A stretch of DNA of 64,000 bases. Source: Thermoanaerobaculia bacterium (GTDB lineage Bacteria; Acidobacteriota; Thermoanaerobaculia; Multivoradales; Multivoraceae). The notes under the pieces were generated by a model. The model saw nothing but the letters and a program-made list of their open reading frames with translations. It was not told where the DNA came from and made no database searches. Position numbers and translations under genes: made by a program. Shown here in pieces: positions 35,324-44,047 of this stretch; the stretch's first letter is position 1; the number at the start of each line of letters is the position of its first letter. The stretch is taken from positions 124,001-188,000 of the forward strand of contig JAJDUI010000008.1 in the NCBI GenBank assembly GCA_022826745.1. The letters are read 5' to 3'.

Positions 35324-37204
35324 ATGTCCCATCGCCGTTGGCTCGCTGAGTACGCAGCCGTCCGCACTTCGGCGCGGTCTACCTTCGTCCTGTTCCTGCT
35401 CGCAGGCCTGATCCTGGCGGCGCCAGCCGCCGCGCAGCTATGTGAAGGCGCGTCGTCGATCACCCGTTTGGGAGGCGCGAACCGATTCGCCCCGCCCGTC
35501 ACGGACCAGGAGGGTCTGCAGGCCCTGTTCGTGGACCACCGCGAGGAGATCCTGGCCCTCCTTGGCGAAGCCGGCTGGTCGGGCGACGCGGACGATCTGT
35601 TCGCCGCCGTCGCTGCGTGGCGAGGCGTCACGTCGACGACCTTCGAACCCGGCCAGCGGATTCAGTGGATGTTCTTCCGTGAGCGTGGCCAGGAGCCCAC
35701 GGTCGGCACGAACATGTGCTGGGCCGGCGACGAGGCGTTCGCGGCCTGGGAGATCCGCTTCAATTCGAACGGGCGCTGGTACTCGATGATCGTGCCCGAG
35801 TCGTGCGGCAACCTGGCGCTCCTGGCCGAGCGGCCGCTGCCGAAGGTCACGCTCGACCTGGACATCGGGGGCCTCTCCTGCGCGGACCAGACCTTCGACT
35901 TCCGGAGTTCCTGCACCGACGGTGACGCTTCGGTGACGGTGAGGATGCCGGACGGCAGCGAGAGGGCGGCAGGCGACGGCAGCGTCTCCTTCCCCTTCGC
36001 GGATCAGGGCGACTACACGGTCACGGCAACCTGCAACGCGATGTCGCCGCGCGGCGACCCGCTCGAGGACTCGATGAGCGGTGCCATCGCCGTCGGCTGT
36101 CCGAGTTGCCTGGTCGCCGCTGCCCCGGAGGAAGTCGATCTGGGGCAGTCATCGGTTCTGACGGTCGTTCCCAGGGCAGGGCACGGCGCCGAGGTGTCCC
36201 GGGTCACGCTCGATGGTGAGCCGCTTGCTTCGCCGTACACGAAGGAGATGACGCACGGCGGAGCGGACGCGTTCACCCACACGGTGATGGTCGAGACGAA
36301 CACCGGCCAAAGTGCTCAGTGCTCGACCGGGATGAAGGTCGCGCCGACGGTCACGGTGTCGATCGAGCCGGATCGCGTGCTGACCGGACAGACGGCGGTC
36401 ATCTCGGTGGCGCCGGAGAACGGCGACGGGGCGCCGGTGACGGTCGCGCTGGACGGCCAGCCGCTGGCGGAGCCCTACGAGCGTGCGGTCGCTCACGCGA
36501 CCGACGGCGAGTTCACCCACACGGCGACAGTGGAGAACGCCGGCGGCAGCAACGAAGCGTCGGCGACGATGAAGGTCGATCGGCGGTGGACCCTGCTGCC
36601 GACGCTCAGTGCGCTGAGCGGTGACGACGTGCACATCTCGGTGCTCGGTCCGGACATGCGAGACAGGCTCAAGGCCTGCGTCGACGGAGTGGGCGTCGGG
36701 CTCGCCGCCGAGTACCGCCTGAGCTATCCCGTGGGGATCATGTTCGGGGCGGAGACGACCAACTGCGAAGTCGACTGGTATCTGCACCCGGGCGGCCGGA
36801 CCGGCTACGACGGCGTTGACGTGGAGATGAAGAAGTTCTTCTTCGGGCTGAACTTCCATCTGACCCGCCCCGACAGCCGTGTGGACTGGTGGATTGGGCC
36901 CCTGGTCGCCCAGCTCGACTACAGCTCTCCCACCTTCATGCCGACCGGGCTGGATGGCGTGTCGGTGGACGCCATCTACAGTCCCGAGTGGTCAGGCGAG
37001 ACGGTTCTCGGCGCCAACATGGGTCTGAAGATCCCGTTCAAGGCGGACTGTCCGGTCGGCCTGTACTTCGGCGCCTTCTGGCTCGACTCTTCGATGAAGG
37101 CGAAGAGTTCGGAGATCCGCGGCGAGGACGGGGCTCTCGCGCCCGCGTTCGAGCTGCGCAAGACGCCGGTCTACGTCAAGGCTGGAATCTCGATCGAGTT
37201 CTGA
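35324..37204 (+). CDS. Secreted protein with Ig-like repeats and a probable outer-membrane barrel
   Basis: 626 residues, not recognised as a known family. Signal peptide at about 1-38 (VLFLLAGLILAAPAAAQL). An N-terminal Cys-containing region is followed by about three beta-sandwich repeats; two are clearly homologous (VTLDGEPLASPYTKEM and VALDGQPLAEPYERAV, each ending in FTHT followed by Val or Ala). The last 200 residues alternate polar and hydrophobic residues and end in KAGISIEF, a terminal Phe typical of BAM-inserted barrels. It may be a surface protein with a C-terminal barrel. A GGGGGAG site precedes the ATG. Confidence 0.6.
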   Translation: MSHRRWLAEYAAVRTSARSTFVLFLLAGLILAAPAAAQLCEGASSITRLGGANRFAPPVTDQEGLQALFVDHREEILALLGEAGWSGDADDLFAAVAAWRGVTSTTFEPGQRIQWMFFRERGQEPTVGTNMCWAGDEAFAAWEIRFNSNGRWYSMIVPESCGNLALLAERPLPKVTLDLDIGGLSCADQTFDFRSSCTDGDASVTVRMPDGSERAAGDGSVSFPFADQGDYTVTATCNAMSPRGDPLEDSMSGAIAVGCPSCLVAAAPEEVDLGQSSVLTVVPRAGHGAEVSRVTLDGEPLASPYTKEMTHGGADAFTHTVMVETNTGQSAQCSTGMKVAPTVTVSIEPDRVLTGQTAVISVAPENGDGAPVTVALDGQPLAEPYERAVAHATDGEFTHTATVENAGGSNEASATMKVDRRWTLLPTLSALSGDDVHISVLGPDMRDRLKACVDGVGVGLAAEYRLSYPVGIMFGAETTNCEVDWYLHPGGRTGYDGVDVEMKKFFFGLNFHLTRPDSRVDWWIGPLVAQLDYSSPTFMPTGLDGVSVDAIYSPEWSGETVLGANMGLKIPFKADCPVGLYFGAFWLDSSMKAKSSEIRGEDGALAPAFELRKTPVYVKAGISIEF

Positions 37205-37289
37205 CGGTTTCGGCAGTCCGTGCCTGAGGGGAGTGCGCCGCGGTCTTCCGCCGCGTACGATTGACCGAGGAAGCCAGCGGGGACTTGCC

Positions 37290-38480
37290 GTGAAGCCGAC
37301 GGAACTGGAAGAACGCTACGGCGCACGGAACTACGCGCCTCTGGACATCGTGATCGACCGCGCCGAGGGCGTGTGGGTCTGGGATGTCGACGGTCGCCGC
37401 TACCTCGACTGCCTCGCGGCCTACTCGGCGGTCAACCAGGGGCATTGCCATCCCCGGATCGTGGATGCCCTGATCCGGCAGAGCCGGAAGGTGGCGGTCA
37501 CTTCGCGGGCGTTCCACAACGCCGAACTCGGGGCGTTCTTTCGGGACGTCTGCGAACTGACCGGCTTCGAGCGGGCGCTGCCGATGAACACCGGCGCCGA
37601 GGCGGTCGAGACCGCGATCAAGCTGGCCAGAAAATGGGCCTACACGCGCAAGGGCGTGCCTCCGGGACGGGCGGAGATCCTGACCTTCGCGAACAACTTC
37701 CACGGCCGCACGACGACGATCGTGGGCTTCTCGAGCGAGCCCCAGTACCGCGAGGGATTCGGCCCGTTCACACCCGGCTTCGAGCTGCTGCCGTTCGGCG
37801 ATGCGTCGGCGGCAAGGGCGGCGGTGGGGCCGAATACCGCCGCGGTCCTGGTCGAGCCGATTCAGGGAGAGGGCGGCATCGTCGTGCCTCCGGACGGCTA
37901 CCTTGCGGAACTGCGGGAGGTCTGCAGCGAGCGGAACGCGCTCCTGATCGTCGACGAGATCCAGTCGGGCCTGGGGCGAACAGGGCGGATGTTCGCGCAT
38001 GAGCACGACGGCATCCGGCCGGACGTGATGCTGCTCGGCAAGGCGCTCTCCGGTGGTCTGTATCCTGTGTCGGTGGTCGTGGCGGACGCGGAGATCATGG
38101 ACGTCTTCCAGCCGGGCGACCACGGTTCCACCTACGGCGGCAATCCGGTGGGGGCGGCGGTCGCGCGCGCCGCGCTGGCGGTGCTGCAGGACGAGGGCTT
38201 GACCGAGAACTCGGCGCGTCTCGGCGAGTACGCCCTGGGGCGGTTGAGAAGCCTCCGTTCACCGCTGGTGCGCGAGGTCCGTGGCCGTGGGCTGTGGATC
38301 GGAATCGAACTCGTTGAATCCGCCGGCGGCGCCCGCCCGTATTGCGAGAAACTGGCCGGGCAGGGACTGCTGTGCAAGGAAACCCATGATCACGTCATCC
38401 GATTCGCGCCGCCCCTGGTCATCAGGCAGGAGGAACTGGACTGGGCGCTGGATCGCATCGAGGAGGTGCTGACCGCATGA
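37290..38480 (+). CDS. rocD: Ornithine aminotransferase
   Basis: 396 residues, class III PLP aminotransferase. Transfers the delta-amino group of ornithine to 2-oxoglutarate, forming glutamate semialdehyde. PLP contacts: NTGAEAVETAIKLAR, FHGRT, Asp222 (LLIVDEIQSGLGRTG) and Lys251 (LLGKALSGGLYPVS); the GLYPVS segment favours ornithine over acetylornithine aminotransferase. The product feeds the P5C dehydrogenase encoded 4 kb upstream. Starts at GTG 37290, matching family length. Stop overlaps the next gene (ATGA). Confidence 0.9.
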   Translation: MKPTELEERYGARNYAPLDIVIDRAEGVWVWDVDGRRYLDCLAAYSAVNQGHCHPRIVDALIRQSRKVAVTSRAFHNAELGAFFRDVCELTGFERALPMNTGAEAVETAIKLARKWAYTRKGVPPGRAEILTFANNFHGRTTTIVGFSSEPQYREGFGPFTPGFELLPFGDASAARAAVGPNTAAVLVEPIQGEGGIVVPPDGYLAELREVCSERNALLIVDEIQSGLGRTGRMFAHEHDGIRPDVMLLGKALSGGLYPVSVVVADAEIMDVFQPGDHGSTYGGNPVGAAVARAALAVLQDEGLTENSARLGEYALGRLRSLRSPLVREVRGRGLWIGIELVESAGGARPYCEKLAGQGLLCKETHDHVIRFAPPLVIRQEELDWALDRIEEVLTA

Positions 38481-39088
38481 CGGCCGAGGCCGGAAGCGCG
38501 CCGCTGGTCGCGGCGTCGCCTCGGCCCGAGGCCGTCGACGACCGGGTGCGGGCGATCCGCCGGCCCCATCCGAAGCTGCTGCGGTACTACTTTCTCTTCT
38601 CGCTGATCACCGGACCGGCGTTTCCCGTCGTCTTCATCATCCTGTTCCTGCGCTATCGCACGCTGAGCTACCGCTTCGACGACGAAGGGGTGACGATGAG
38701 CTGGGGCGCCGTGTTCAAGCGCGAGATCAGCCTCACCTACAGCCGCATCCAGGACATCCACGTGCAGAGCAACGCGGTCGAGCGATGGTTCGGTCTCTCG
38801 CGGCTGCTGGTCCAGACCGCGAGCGGTTCGGCGAAGGCCGAGATGAAGGTCGAGGGCCTGCTGGAACTGTCGGCGGTTCGCAACTTCATGTACAGCCGGA
38901 TGCGCGGCGCGCGCACGGTGGCCCCAACCGGTGCAGTTGCCGCCACGGCCGCTGCGCCCGGGGCCGCCGCGCCCGCGGCGACTGCCGATTCGGCCGCCCT
39001 CGCCGCGACTCTGCGAGAGATCGCCCGCGAAGTCACCGCGATCCGTGAGGAGTTGGAGCGGCGCGGGTCGGATGGAGGCAACGGATGA
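38477..39088 (+). CDS. bPH2-domain membrane protein
   Basis: 203 residues. One membrane hairpin (about 36-62, LLRYYFLFSLITGPAFPVVF) is followed by a bacterial PH-like domain (YRFDDEGVTMSWGAVFKREISL, then TYSRIQDIHVQSN and GLSRLLVQTASGSA), as in the YdbS/YdbT pair. An Ala-rich linker leads to a C-terminal helix (LREIAREVTAIREELERR), probably a coiled coil. Coupled to a second PH protein by ATGA. Such pairs are membrane proteins of poorly defined function. Confidence 0.8.
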   Translation: MTAEAGSAPLVAASPRPEAVDDRVRAIRRPHPKLLRYYFLFSLITGPAFPVVFIILFLRYRTLSYRFDDEGVTMSWGAVFKREISLTYSRIQDIHVQSNAVERWFGLSRLLVQTASGSAKAEMKVEGLLELSAVRNFMYSRMRGARTVAPTGAVAATAAAPGAAAPAATADSAALAATLREIAREVTAIREELERRGSDGGNG

Positions 39089-39915
39089 CCGGCGAGCCGG
39101 CTACCGGGGCAGCCGGCACCCGAATGCCCAGGGGCCTGAAGCGCCTGTTACTTTGGCTGTTTCAGGTCGACGAGCGTCCCGAACCTCCCCCGGGATCGCC
39201 GGAGTCGCTCAGGGTTTTTCGAGCCTCGTCACGATTCTTCCGGTACAGCGTGCTGAAGTGGGCCATCGGGCAGATGTTCGCCTTGGTGGGTCTCGTCGGT
39301 TCCGCCATCGGGCTCGGATTCGTCGAGTTCTTCGAGGACCATGCCGCCGGCGCCGCTCTCTGGTTCAGGTTCACCGAGACGCTGGCGCCTCTCCTGATCG
39401 TCCTCTTCGTGGTTCAGTTCCTGACGTCGTTGTCCGTGCTTCGCCTGGGCTACGAGATGCGCTGGTACATGGTGAGCGACCGCGCCCTTCGCATCCGGTA
39501 CGGCATCTACAGCGTCCGCGAGCAGACGATGACGGTCGTGAACATCCAGAACATGGCGGTGAAGCGCGGTCCCCTGCAGCGTCTGTTCGGCATCGCCGAC
39601 CTGGAGATCCGTACCGCCAGCGGCGGCGGTTCGGACGATGACGACGAGGACAGTCTGAACCGTGGCCTGCTCCAGGGCCTGGACAACGCGGAAGAAGTGC
39701 GCAACCTGCTGCTGGCGTCGTTGCGGCAGAGCCGGGACGCCGGTCTGGGCGATCCGGACGACCGGCCGGCAGTGCTCGCCGCGCCGGCGGTGTCGGCCGA
39801 GGCCCGTGCTTCGGCCGGAGTGGAGGGTGCTTCGGTTCTCGCTGCCGCCGCCGACCTGCTCGCCGAGTGCCGGGCACTGCGGCGAACGGTGGCCGGGACC
39901 GCGGGCGCGTCGTGA
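39085..39915 (+). CDS. bPH2-domain membrane protein, second of pair
   Basis: 276 residues. Two membrane segments (about 52-75 and 93-118), then a PH-like domain (YMVSDRALRIRYGIYSVREQ, MTVVNIQNMAVKRGPLQRLFG, DLEIRTASGGG) and an acidic stretch DDDDEDS. The C-terminus carries an Ala-rich linker and a helix (LAAAADLLAECRALRRTVAG) like that of its neighbour, so the two may associate through these tails (inference). Overlaps the first PH gene by ATGA. Confidence 0.8.
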   Translation: MTGEPATGAAGTRMPRGLKRLLLWLFQVDERPEPPPGSPESLRVFRASSRFFRYSVLKWAIGQMFALVGLVGSAIGLGFVEFFEDHAAGAALWFRFTETLAPLLIVLFVVQFLTSLSVLRLGYEMRWYMVSDRALRIRYGIYSVREQTMTVVNIQNMAVKRGPLQRLFGIADLEIRTASGGGSDDDDEDSLNRGLLQGLDNAEEVRNLLLASLRQSRDAGLGDPDDRPAVLAAPAVSAEARASAGVEGASVLAAAADLLAECRALRRTVAGTAGAS

Positions 39916-39946
39916 CCCGCCCGACTCCCGTCGGCTCGTAGCTCGC

Positions 39947-40867
39947 ATGCCCGAGCTTCCGGACGTCGAGGTCTACTGCGAAGCGCTCGAGCAACGGGTC
40001 GCGGGCCGGAAACTCGTCCGCGTCCGCCTCAGGAGCCCGTTCCTGCTCCGTTCCGTGCGGCCGCCGCTTTCCGAGGCGGAAGGTCGCACGGTCGTGTCCG
40101 TGCGCCGCGTCGGCAAGCGGGTCGTCTTCGTTCTGGAGGGGGAGCTGTTCCTCGCCATCCACCTGATGGTCGCCGGCCGGTTCCGCTGGGGCGGACCGTC
40201 GGCGAAGGTGCCGGGCCGGGTGGGGCTGGCCGCCTTCGACTTCGGCTACGGCACGCTTCTGCTCACCGAAGCCGGGAGCAAGCGAAGAGCGGCCATGCAC
40301 CTGGTCCCGGGTGAAGACGGGCTGGCTGCCCTGGACCGAGGCGGTCTGGAAGTGCTGCGCGCCGGACCGGAGGCGTTCAGGGCGCGCCTCAAGGCGGAGA
40401 ACCACACGCTGAAGCGGGCGCTCATCGACCCCCGGTTGTTCAGCGGCATCGGCAACGCCTACTCGGACGAGATCCTGCATCGCGCGTGCCTGTCGCCGAT
40501 GCGCTGGACCAGCCGGCTCAGCGACGAGCAGGTCGACTGCCTGTACCGGTCGGCGGTGGACGTCCTGACCGAGTGGACGGATCGTCTCAGGGAGCAGGCC
40601 GGGGGGCGGTTCCCCACCAGGGTGACTGCCTTCCACGAGGAGATGGCGGTCCATGGCCGCTACCGCGAACCATGCCCGCGTTGCGCGGCGCCGGTGCAAC
40701 GGATCGTCTACGCCGAGAACGAGTGCAACTACTGCGCCCGCTGCCAGACCGGCGGGCGGCTGCTCGCGGACCGGGCCCTCTCGCGCCTGCTGAAGAAGGA
40801 CTGGCCCAGGACGGTCGAAGAACTGGAGGAACGGCTTGGAGGCGGCGCCGGCGAGGTGGCCGGCTGA
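39947..40867 (+). CDS. mutM: Formamidopyrimidine-DNA glycosylase/Nei family
   Basis: 306 residues. Repairs oxidised purines by base excision and AP lyase activity. MPELPDVEVYCEAL at the N-terminus gives the catalytic Pro2 and Glu3; VGKRVVF holds the DNA-binding Lys; HLMVAGRFRW and GIGNAYSDEILHRA (helix-two-turn-helix) follow. The zinc finger is CPRC..CNYCARCQ. The family's RxTxxCPxCQ Arg is missing (ENECNYCARCQ), and a C-terminal extension follows (LLADRALSRLLKKDWPRT). Could be an Fpg/Nei variant with altered lesion preference. Coupled to tatD by TGATG. Confidence 0.88.
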   Translation: MPELPDVEVYCEALEQRVAGRKLVRVRLRSPFLLRSVRPPLSEAEGRTVVSVRRVGKRVVFVLEGELFLAIHLMVAGRFRWGGPSAKVPGRVGLAAFDFGYGTLLLTEAGSKRRAAMHLVPGEDGLAALDRGGLEVLRAGPEAFRARLKAENHTLKRALIDPRLFSGIGNAYSDEILHRACLSPMRWTSRLSDEQVDCLYRSAVDVLTEWTDRLREQAGGRFPTRVTAFHEEMAVHGRYREPCPRCAAPVQRIVYAENECNYCARCQTGGRLLADRALSRLLKKDWPRTVEELEERLGGGAGEVAG

Positions 40868-41643
40868 TGGGCGCTCTGCCGGAGTTGTCGGGCCTCACCG
40901 ACTGCCATGCCCATCTGTGCGATCGCTCGTTCGCAGGCGACCTGGGCGATGTGCTCGCGCGAGCCCGTGACGCCGGGGTCGAGGCGGTGGTCGCGGTCGG
41001 CGAGACGCGCGCGGACGCGGAGCGGAATCTGGAGTTGGCGGAGGCGTACCCCGGCGTCGTGCGGCCGACGGCAGGCCTCTATCCGACCCATCTCGATCCG
41101 GCGGAAGCGGAGCAGGTTGCGGGCCTGATCCGTCGGGAACGTTCTCGCCTGGCCGCCATTGGCGAGGTCGGCCTCGACCGCTGGAAGGTGCGCGACGAGC
41201 GCGACCTCGCGGTGCAGCGCGAGATCTTCACACTGTTCATCGACCTGTCCATCGAACTCGATCTGCCGCTCAACGTCCACTCCCGCTCCGCGGGCCACTA
41301 CGCGATCGACCTCTTGCGGGAACGCGGAGCGACGCGGGTGCAGCTCCACGCCTTCGACGGCCGCGCCGCCCGGGCCGAGCCAGGCGTGGAGGCGGGCTAC
41401 TTCTTCTCCGTGCCGCCGTCCGTTGTGCGCTCGCCGCAGAAACAGAAACTGGTGCGGCGCCTGCCGCTGTCCTGCCTGTTGCTGGAGACGGACAGCCCCG
41501 TGCTGGGGCCGGAGAGAGATCAGCGCAACGAACCGGCGAACGCGGTCGTTTCGCTCGCGGCGATAGCGGAGATCAAGGGGCTGCCGGTGTCGGAGGTGGC
41601 CGCGACGGTGAGAGAGAACACGGCGCGGCTCTACGGCTCCTAA
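40867..41643 (+). CDS. TatD-family metal-dependent hydrolase
   Basis: 258 residues. TIM-barrel amidohydrolase with the HxH metal site (TDCHAHLCD), Glu in AAIGEVGLDRW, His in LNVHSRSAG and LHAFDGRA, and Asp in LLLETDSPVLG. TatD proteins are 3'-5' DNA exonucleases or deoxyribonucleases in the cytoplasm; pairing with mutM suits a DNA-repair role. The stop overlaps the M23 peptidase stop on the other strand by three bases. Confidence 0.87.
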   Translation: MGALPELSGLTDCHAHLCDRSFAGDLGDVLARARDAGVEAVVAVGETRADAERNLELAEAYPGVVRPTAGLYPTHLDPAEAEQVAGLIRRERSRLAAIGEVGLDRWKVRDERDLAVQREIFTLFIDLSIELDLPLNVHSRSAGHYAIDLLRERGATRVQLHAFDGRAARAEPGVEAGYFFSVPPSVVRSPQKQKLVRRLPLSCLLLETDSPVLGPERDQRNEPANAVVSLAAIAEIKGLPVSEVAATVRENTARLYGS

Positions 41644-42467
41644 CGAACGGTGGCGATCGAGGCCGGCTCGCCGAGCAGCAGCGCCGGGTCGACCCGTTCG
41701 CCCTGCCAGCGGACGCCGAAGTGCAGGTGCGGGCCGGTGGATCGTCCGGTCGAGCCGACGGTGCCGATCGGGCGCCCGCGGGACACCTCGTCCCCCTGCT
41801 CGACGAACACCTCGTGCAGGTGGAAGTACATGCTGATCAGGCCGTTGCCGTGGTCGAGAAAGACCGCGTTGCCGGAGAAGAAGAACTCTCCGGCCAGGGC
41901 GACGACCGCGTCGCCGGTGGCCAGTACCGGCGTGCCCTGCGGGACGGCATAGTCGGCGCCGGTGTGCGGCGAGCGCGGCTCGCCGTTGATGATTCGCTTC
42001 GCGCCAAAGCGGCCGCCGGCCGGCATCTCTTCGAGCGGCGCGCCCAGCGGCAGGGAGAACCTCGGCTTGCCCTGCCGGCCCCACAGCTTGCCGATCAGGG
42101 CGTTCTCACGCTGCACGCGAGCCAGGTTCTCGGGCGACAGATCGACGCGGCTCCGGTCCTTGATCTCGAGTCGCTGCACCGAGTAGGGGTACTCGCCGAG
42201 CCCGATGTGCAGCCTCTCCCGGCGGCCGTCCCTGTCGCGTTCCGCGATCACGTCGGCGGTTCGGGTCAGGCCGACCGGCACCAGGCAGCCGGGTTCTCCG
42301 GCGACCACGGTAGGGGCGAAGGCGCGATCGCGGACGAGGCAGCGTTCGATGCCTTCGCCCGGCCAGTGGACGAGGCTTCCGGGGGCCGCTGTCTGGGCGG
42401 CCAGGGGATCGGCGGCGGTGAAAACAGCGATTGCGCCGAGGGCGGCGACGAAACGAAACGGGTCCAT
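41640..42467 (-). CDS. M23 (LytM) family metallopeptidase, exported
   Basis: 275 residues. Signal peptide at 1-24 (ALGAIAVFTAADPLAAQ). The C-terminal 130 residues are a LytM domain with zinc ligands His/Asp in RSPHTGADYAVP, HLHEVFVEQGD, and GPHLHFGVRW. It should cut peptidoglycan cross-links or stems in the periplasm, or be a degenerate activator; all catalytic residues are present. The middle region resembles the N-terminal domain of LasA-like enzymes. A TATGAT box lies six bases before the ATG. Confidence 0.9.
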   Translation of the reverse strand: MDPFRFVAALGAIAVFTAADPLAAQTAAPGSLVHWPGEGIERCLVRDRAFAPTVVAGEPGCLVPVGLTRTADVIAERDRDGRRERLHIGLGEYPYSVQRLEIKDRSRVDLSPENLARVQRENALIGKLWGRQGKPRFSLPLGAPLEEMPAGGRFGAKRIINGEPRSPHTGADYAVPQGTPVLATGDAVVALAGEFFFSGNAVFLDHGNGLISMYFHLHEVFVEQGDEVSRGRPIGTVGSTGRSTGPHLHFGVRWQGERVDPALLLGEPASIATVR

Positions 42468-42473
42468 GCAGCA

Positions 42474-42479
42474 ATCATA
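42474..42479 (-). promoter_or_regulatory. Start-proximal -10 box of the M23 gene
   Basis: TATGAT in TGGCTATGAT, exactly six bases before the ATG, which predicts transcription starting at the A of ATG. Confidence 0.5.
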
Positions 42480-42586
42480 GCCAATCGTGCATAGGCGAGC
42501 CCGGGCTCGAGGCCGGTCATGCTGGAAGGACGCGGTACGCTTGGTCTCTTGTGCGGCGATCGGTTGCCGCGTCGGAGAGGTGCCCC

Positions 42587-44041
42587 GTGAGTCTGAGAGC
42601 GACGTATCTGGCCAGCGACGGGCTGGCGCTGGCCGAACTGCTGAGGACCGGCGATCTGGCTCCGGCCGAGGCGGTCGAGTGCGCGGCCGAGATCTCTTCG
42701 GAACTGAACGGAGACCTGAACGCGGTCGTCTGTTCGGACTTCGAACGCGCCGCCGCCGGCGCGGCCGAGGCCGTGGCGGCGGGTGGGCCGTTCGCGGGCG
42801 TGCCCTACCTGCTGAAGGACCTCTATGCGAATGCGGTGGGCTTGCCGCTCACGAACGGCAGCCGGCTCTTCGAGGGCAGCGTGCCGGACCACGACTCGGA
42901 GATGGTGAGCCGTTACCGCCGGGCAGGGCTCCTGATCGCGGGACGGACGGCTTCACCCGAGTTCGGGCTGACGACCAGTACCGAGTCCGCGGTGTTCGGG
43001 CAGACGCGCAACCCCTGGGACCTGGAGCACATCGCCGGTGGTTCCTCGGGCGGCGCCGCGGCGGCCGTCGCCGCCGGCATCGTGCCGGCCGCCCACGCCA
43101 GCGACGGCGGTGGATCGATCCGCATCCCGGCCTCGTGCTGCGGACTCTTCGGACTCAAGCCGAGCCGGGCCCGGGTCTCGCTGGCGCCCGACGCCGGCGA
43201 AGGCTGGGCCGGGTTCTCGGTGCAGCACTGCGTGAGCCGCACCGTTCGCGACAGCGCCGCGCTTCTCGATGCGGTTGCGGGTCCGGTCGCGGGAGATCCG
43301 TACTGCGCGCCGCCGCCTGAACGGAGCTTCCTCGAGGAGACCGGGCGCGACCCGGGACGGCTGCGGATCGCCCTGGCCCTGGAGGCGTTCAACGGCGCCC
43401 CGGTCGATGAGGCGTGCGCCGCGGCGGCCCGCGGCGCGGCCGAACTCTGCGCGGGACTCGGGCACGAGGTTGCCCATGCGGCCCCGGAGATCGACGCGAA
43501 CGCGCTCGGCCTCGCGACCCGGCTGATCGTCGGCGCGAACGTGCGCGCCACGATCGCGGAGCGCTGCGAGGCCCTCGGCCGCGACGCCCGGGAGGACGAA
43601 CTGGAGCCGCTCACCTGGGCGACGGCGGCCACGGGCGAGCAGAGCGACGCCGCCGCCTACGCGCGGGCGACGCGTACGGTTCACGCGGTGGGCCGCCGGC
43701 TGGCCGCGTTCTTCGACGAGGGCTTCGACGTCCTGTTGTCGCCGACGATGGCGGCGCCGCCGGTGAAGCTCGGCGTGCTGTCGCTTTCGAACCGGGGCGA
43801 CGACTATCTGCCGGCCTTGCTGCAGACGATCGGCTTCACCCAGTTGATGAACGTCTGCGGCAATCCCGCCGCCTCGGTGCCGCTCGGCTGGAGCGGGGCG
43901 AACGGCGGCCTGCCGATCGGTGTCCAGATCGCCGCACCGATGGGCGGCGAGGGAGTGCTGCTCCGGCTGGCGGCACAGCTCGAGCGGGAGCGTCCGTGGA
44001 TCGACCGGAAGCCGCCCTGCTCGGCGTGGCGGAGCGGCTAG
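42587..44041 (+). CDS. Amidase-signature hydrolase
   Basis: 484 residues. Catalytic Ser-cisSer-Lys triad visible: Lys77 (PYLLKDLY), cis-Ser in AGGSSGGAAAAVAAG (153/154) and nucleophile Ser177 (SDGGGSIRIP). Hydrolyses an amide bond; the closest style is 6-aminohexanoate-cyclic-dimer or general aryl/acyl amidases, not GatA, because the sequence lacks GatA-type context and no GatB/C is nearby. GTG start at 42587 with GAGAGG six bases before. No signal peptide. Seven bases before the next GTG. Confidence 0.87.
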   Translation: MSLRATYLASDGLALAELLRTGDLAPAEAVECAAEISSELNGDLNAVVCSDFERAAAGAAEAVAAGGPFAGVPYLLKDLYANAVGLPLTNGSRLFEGSVPDHDSEMVSRYRRAGLLIAGRTASPEFGLTTSTESAVFGQTRNPWDLEHIAGGSSGGAAAAVAAGIVPAAHASDGGGSIRIPASCCGLFGLKPSRARVSLAPDAGEGWAGFSVQHCVSRTVRDSAALLDAVAGPVAGDPYCAPPPERSFLEETGRDPGRLRIALALEAFNGAPVDEACAAAARGAAELCAGLGHEVAHAAPEIDANALGLATRLIVGANVRATIAERCEALGRDAREDELEPLTWATAATGEQSDAAAYARATRTVHAVGRRLAAFFDEGFDVLLSPTMAAPPVKLGVLSLSNRGDDYLPALLQTIGFTQLMNVCGNPAASVPLGWSGANGGLPIGVQIAAPMGGEGVLLRLAAQLERERPWIDRKPPCSAWRSG

Positions 44042-44047
44042 GGAGCC

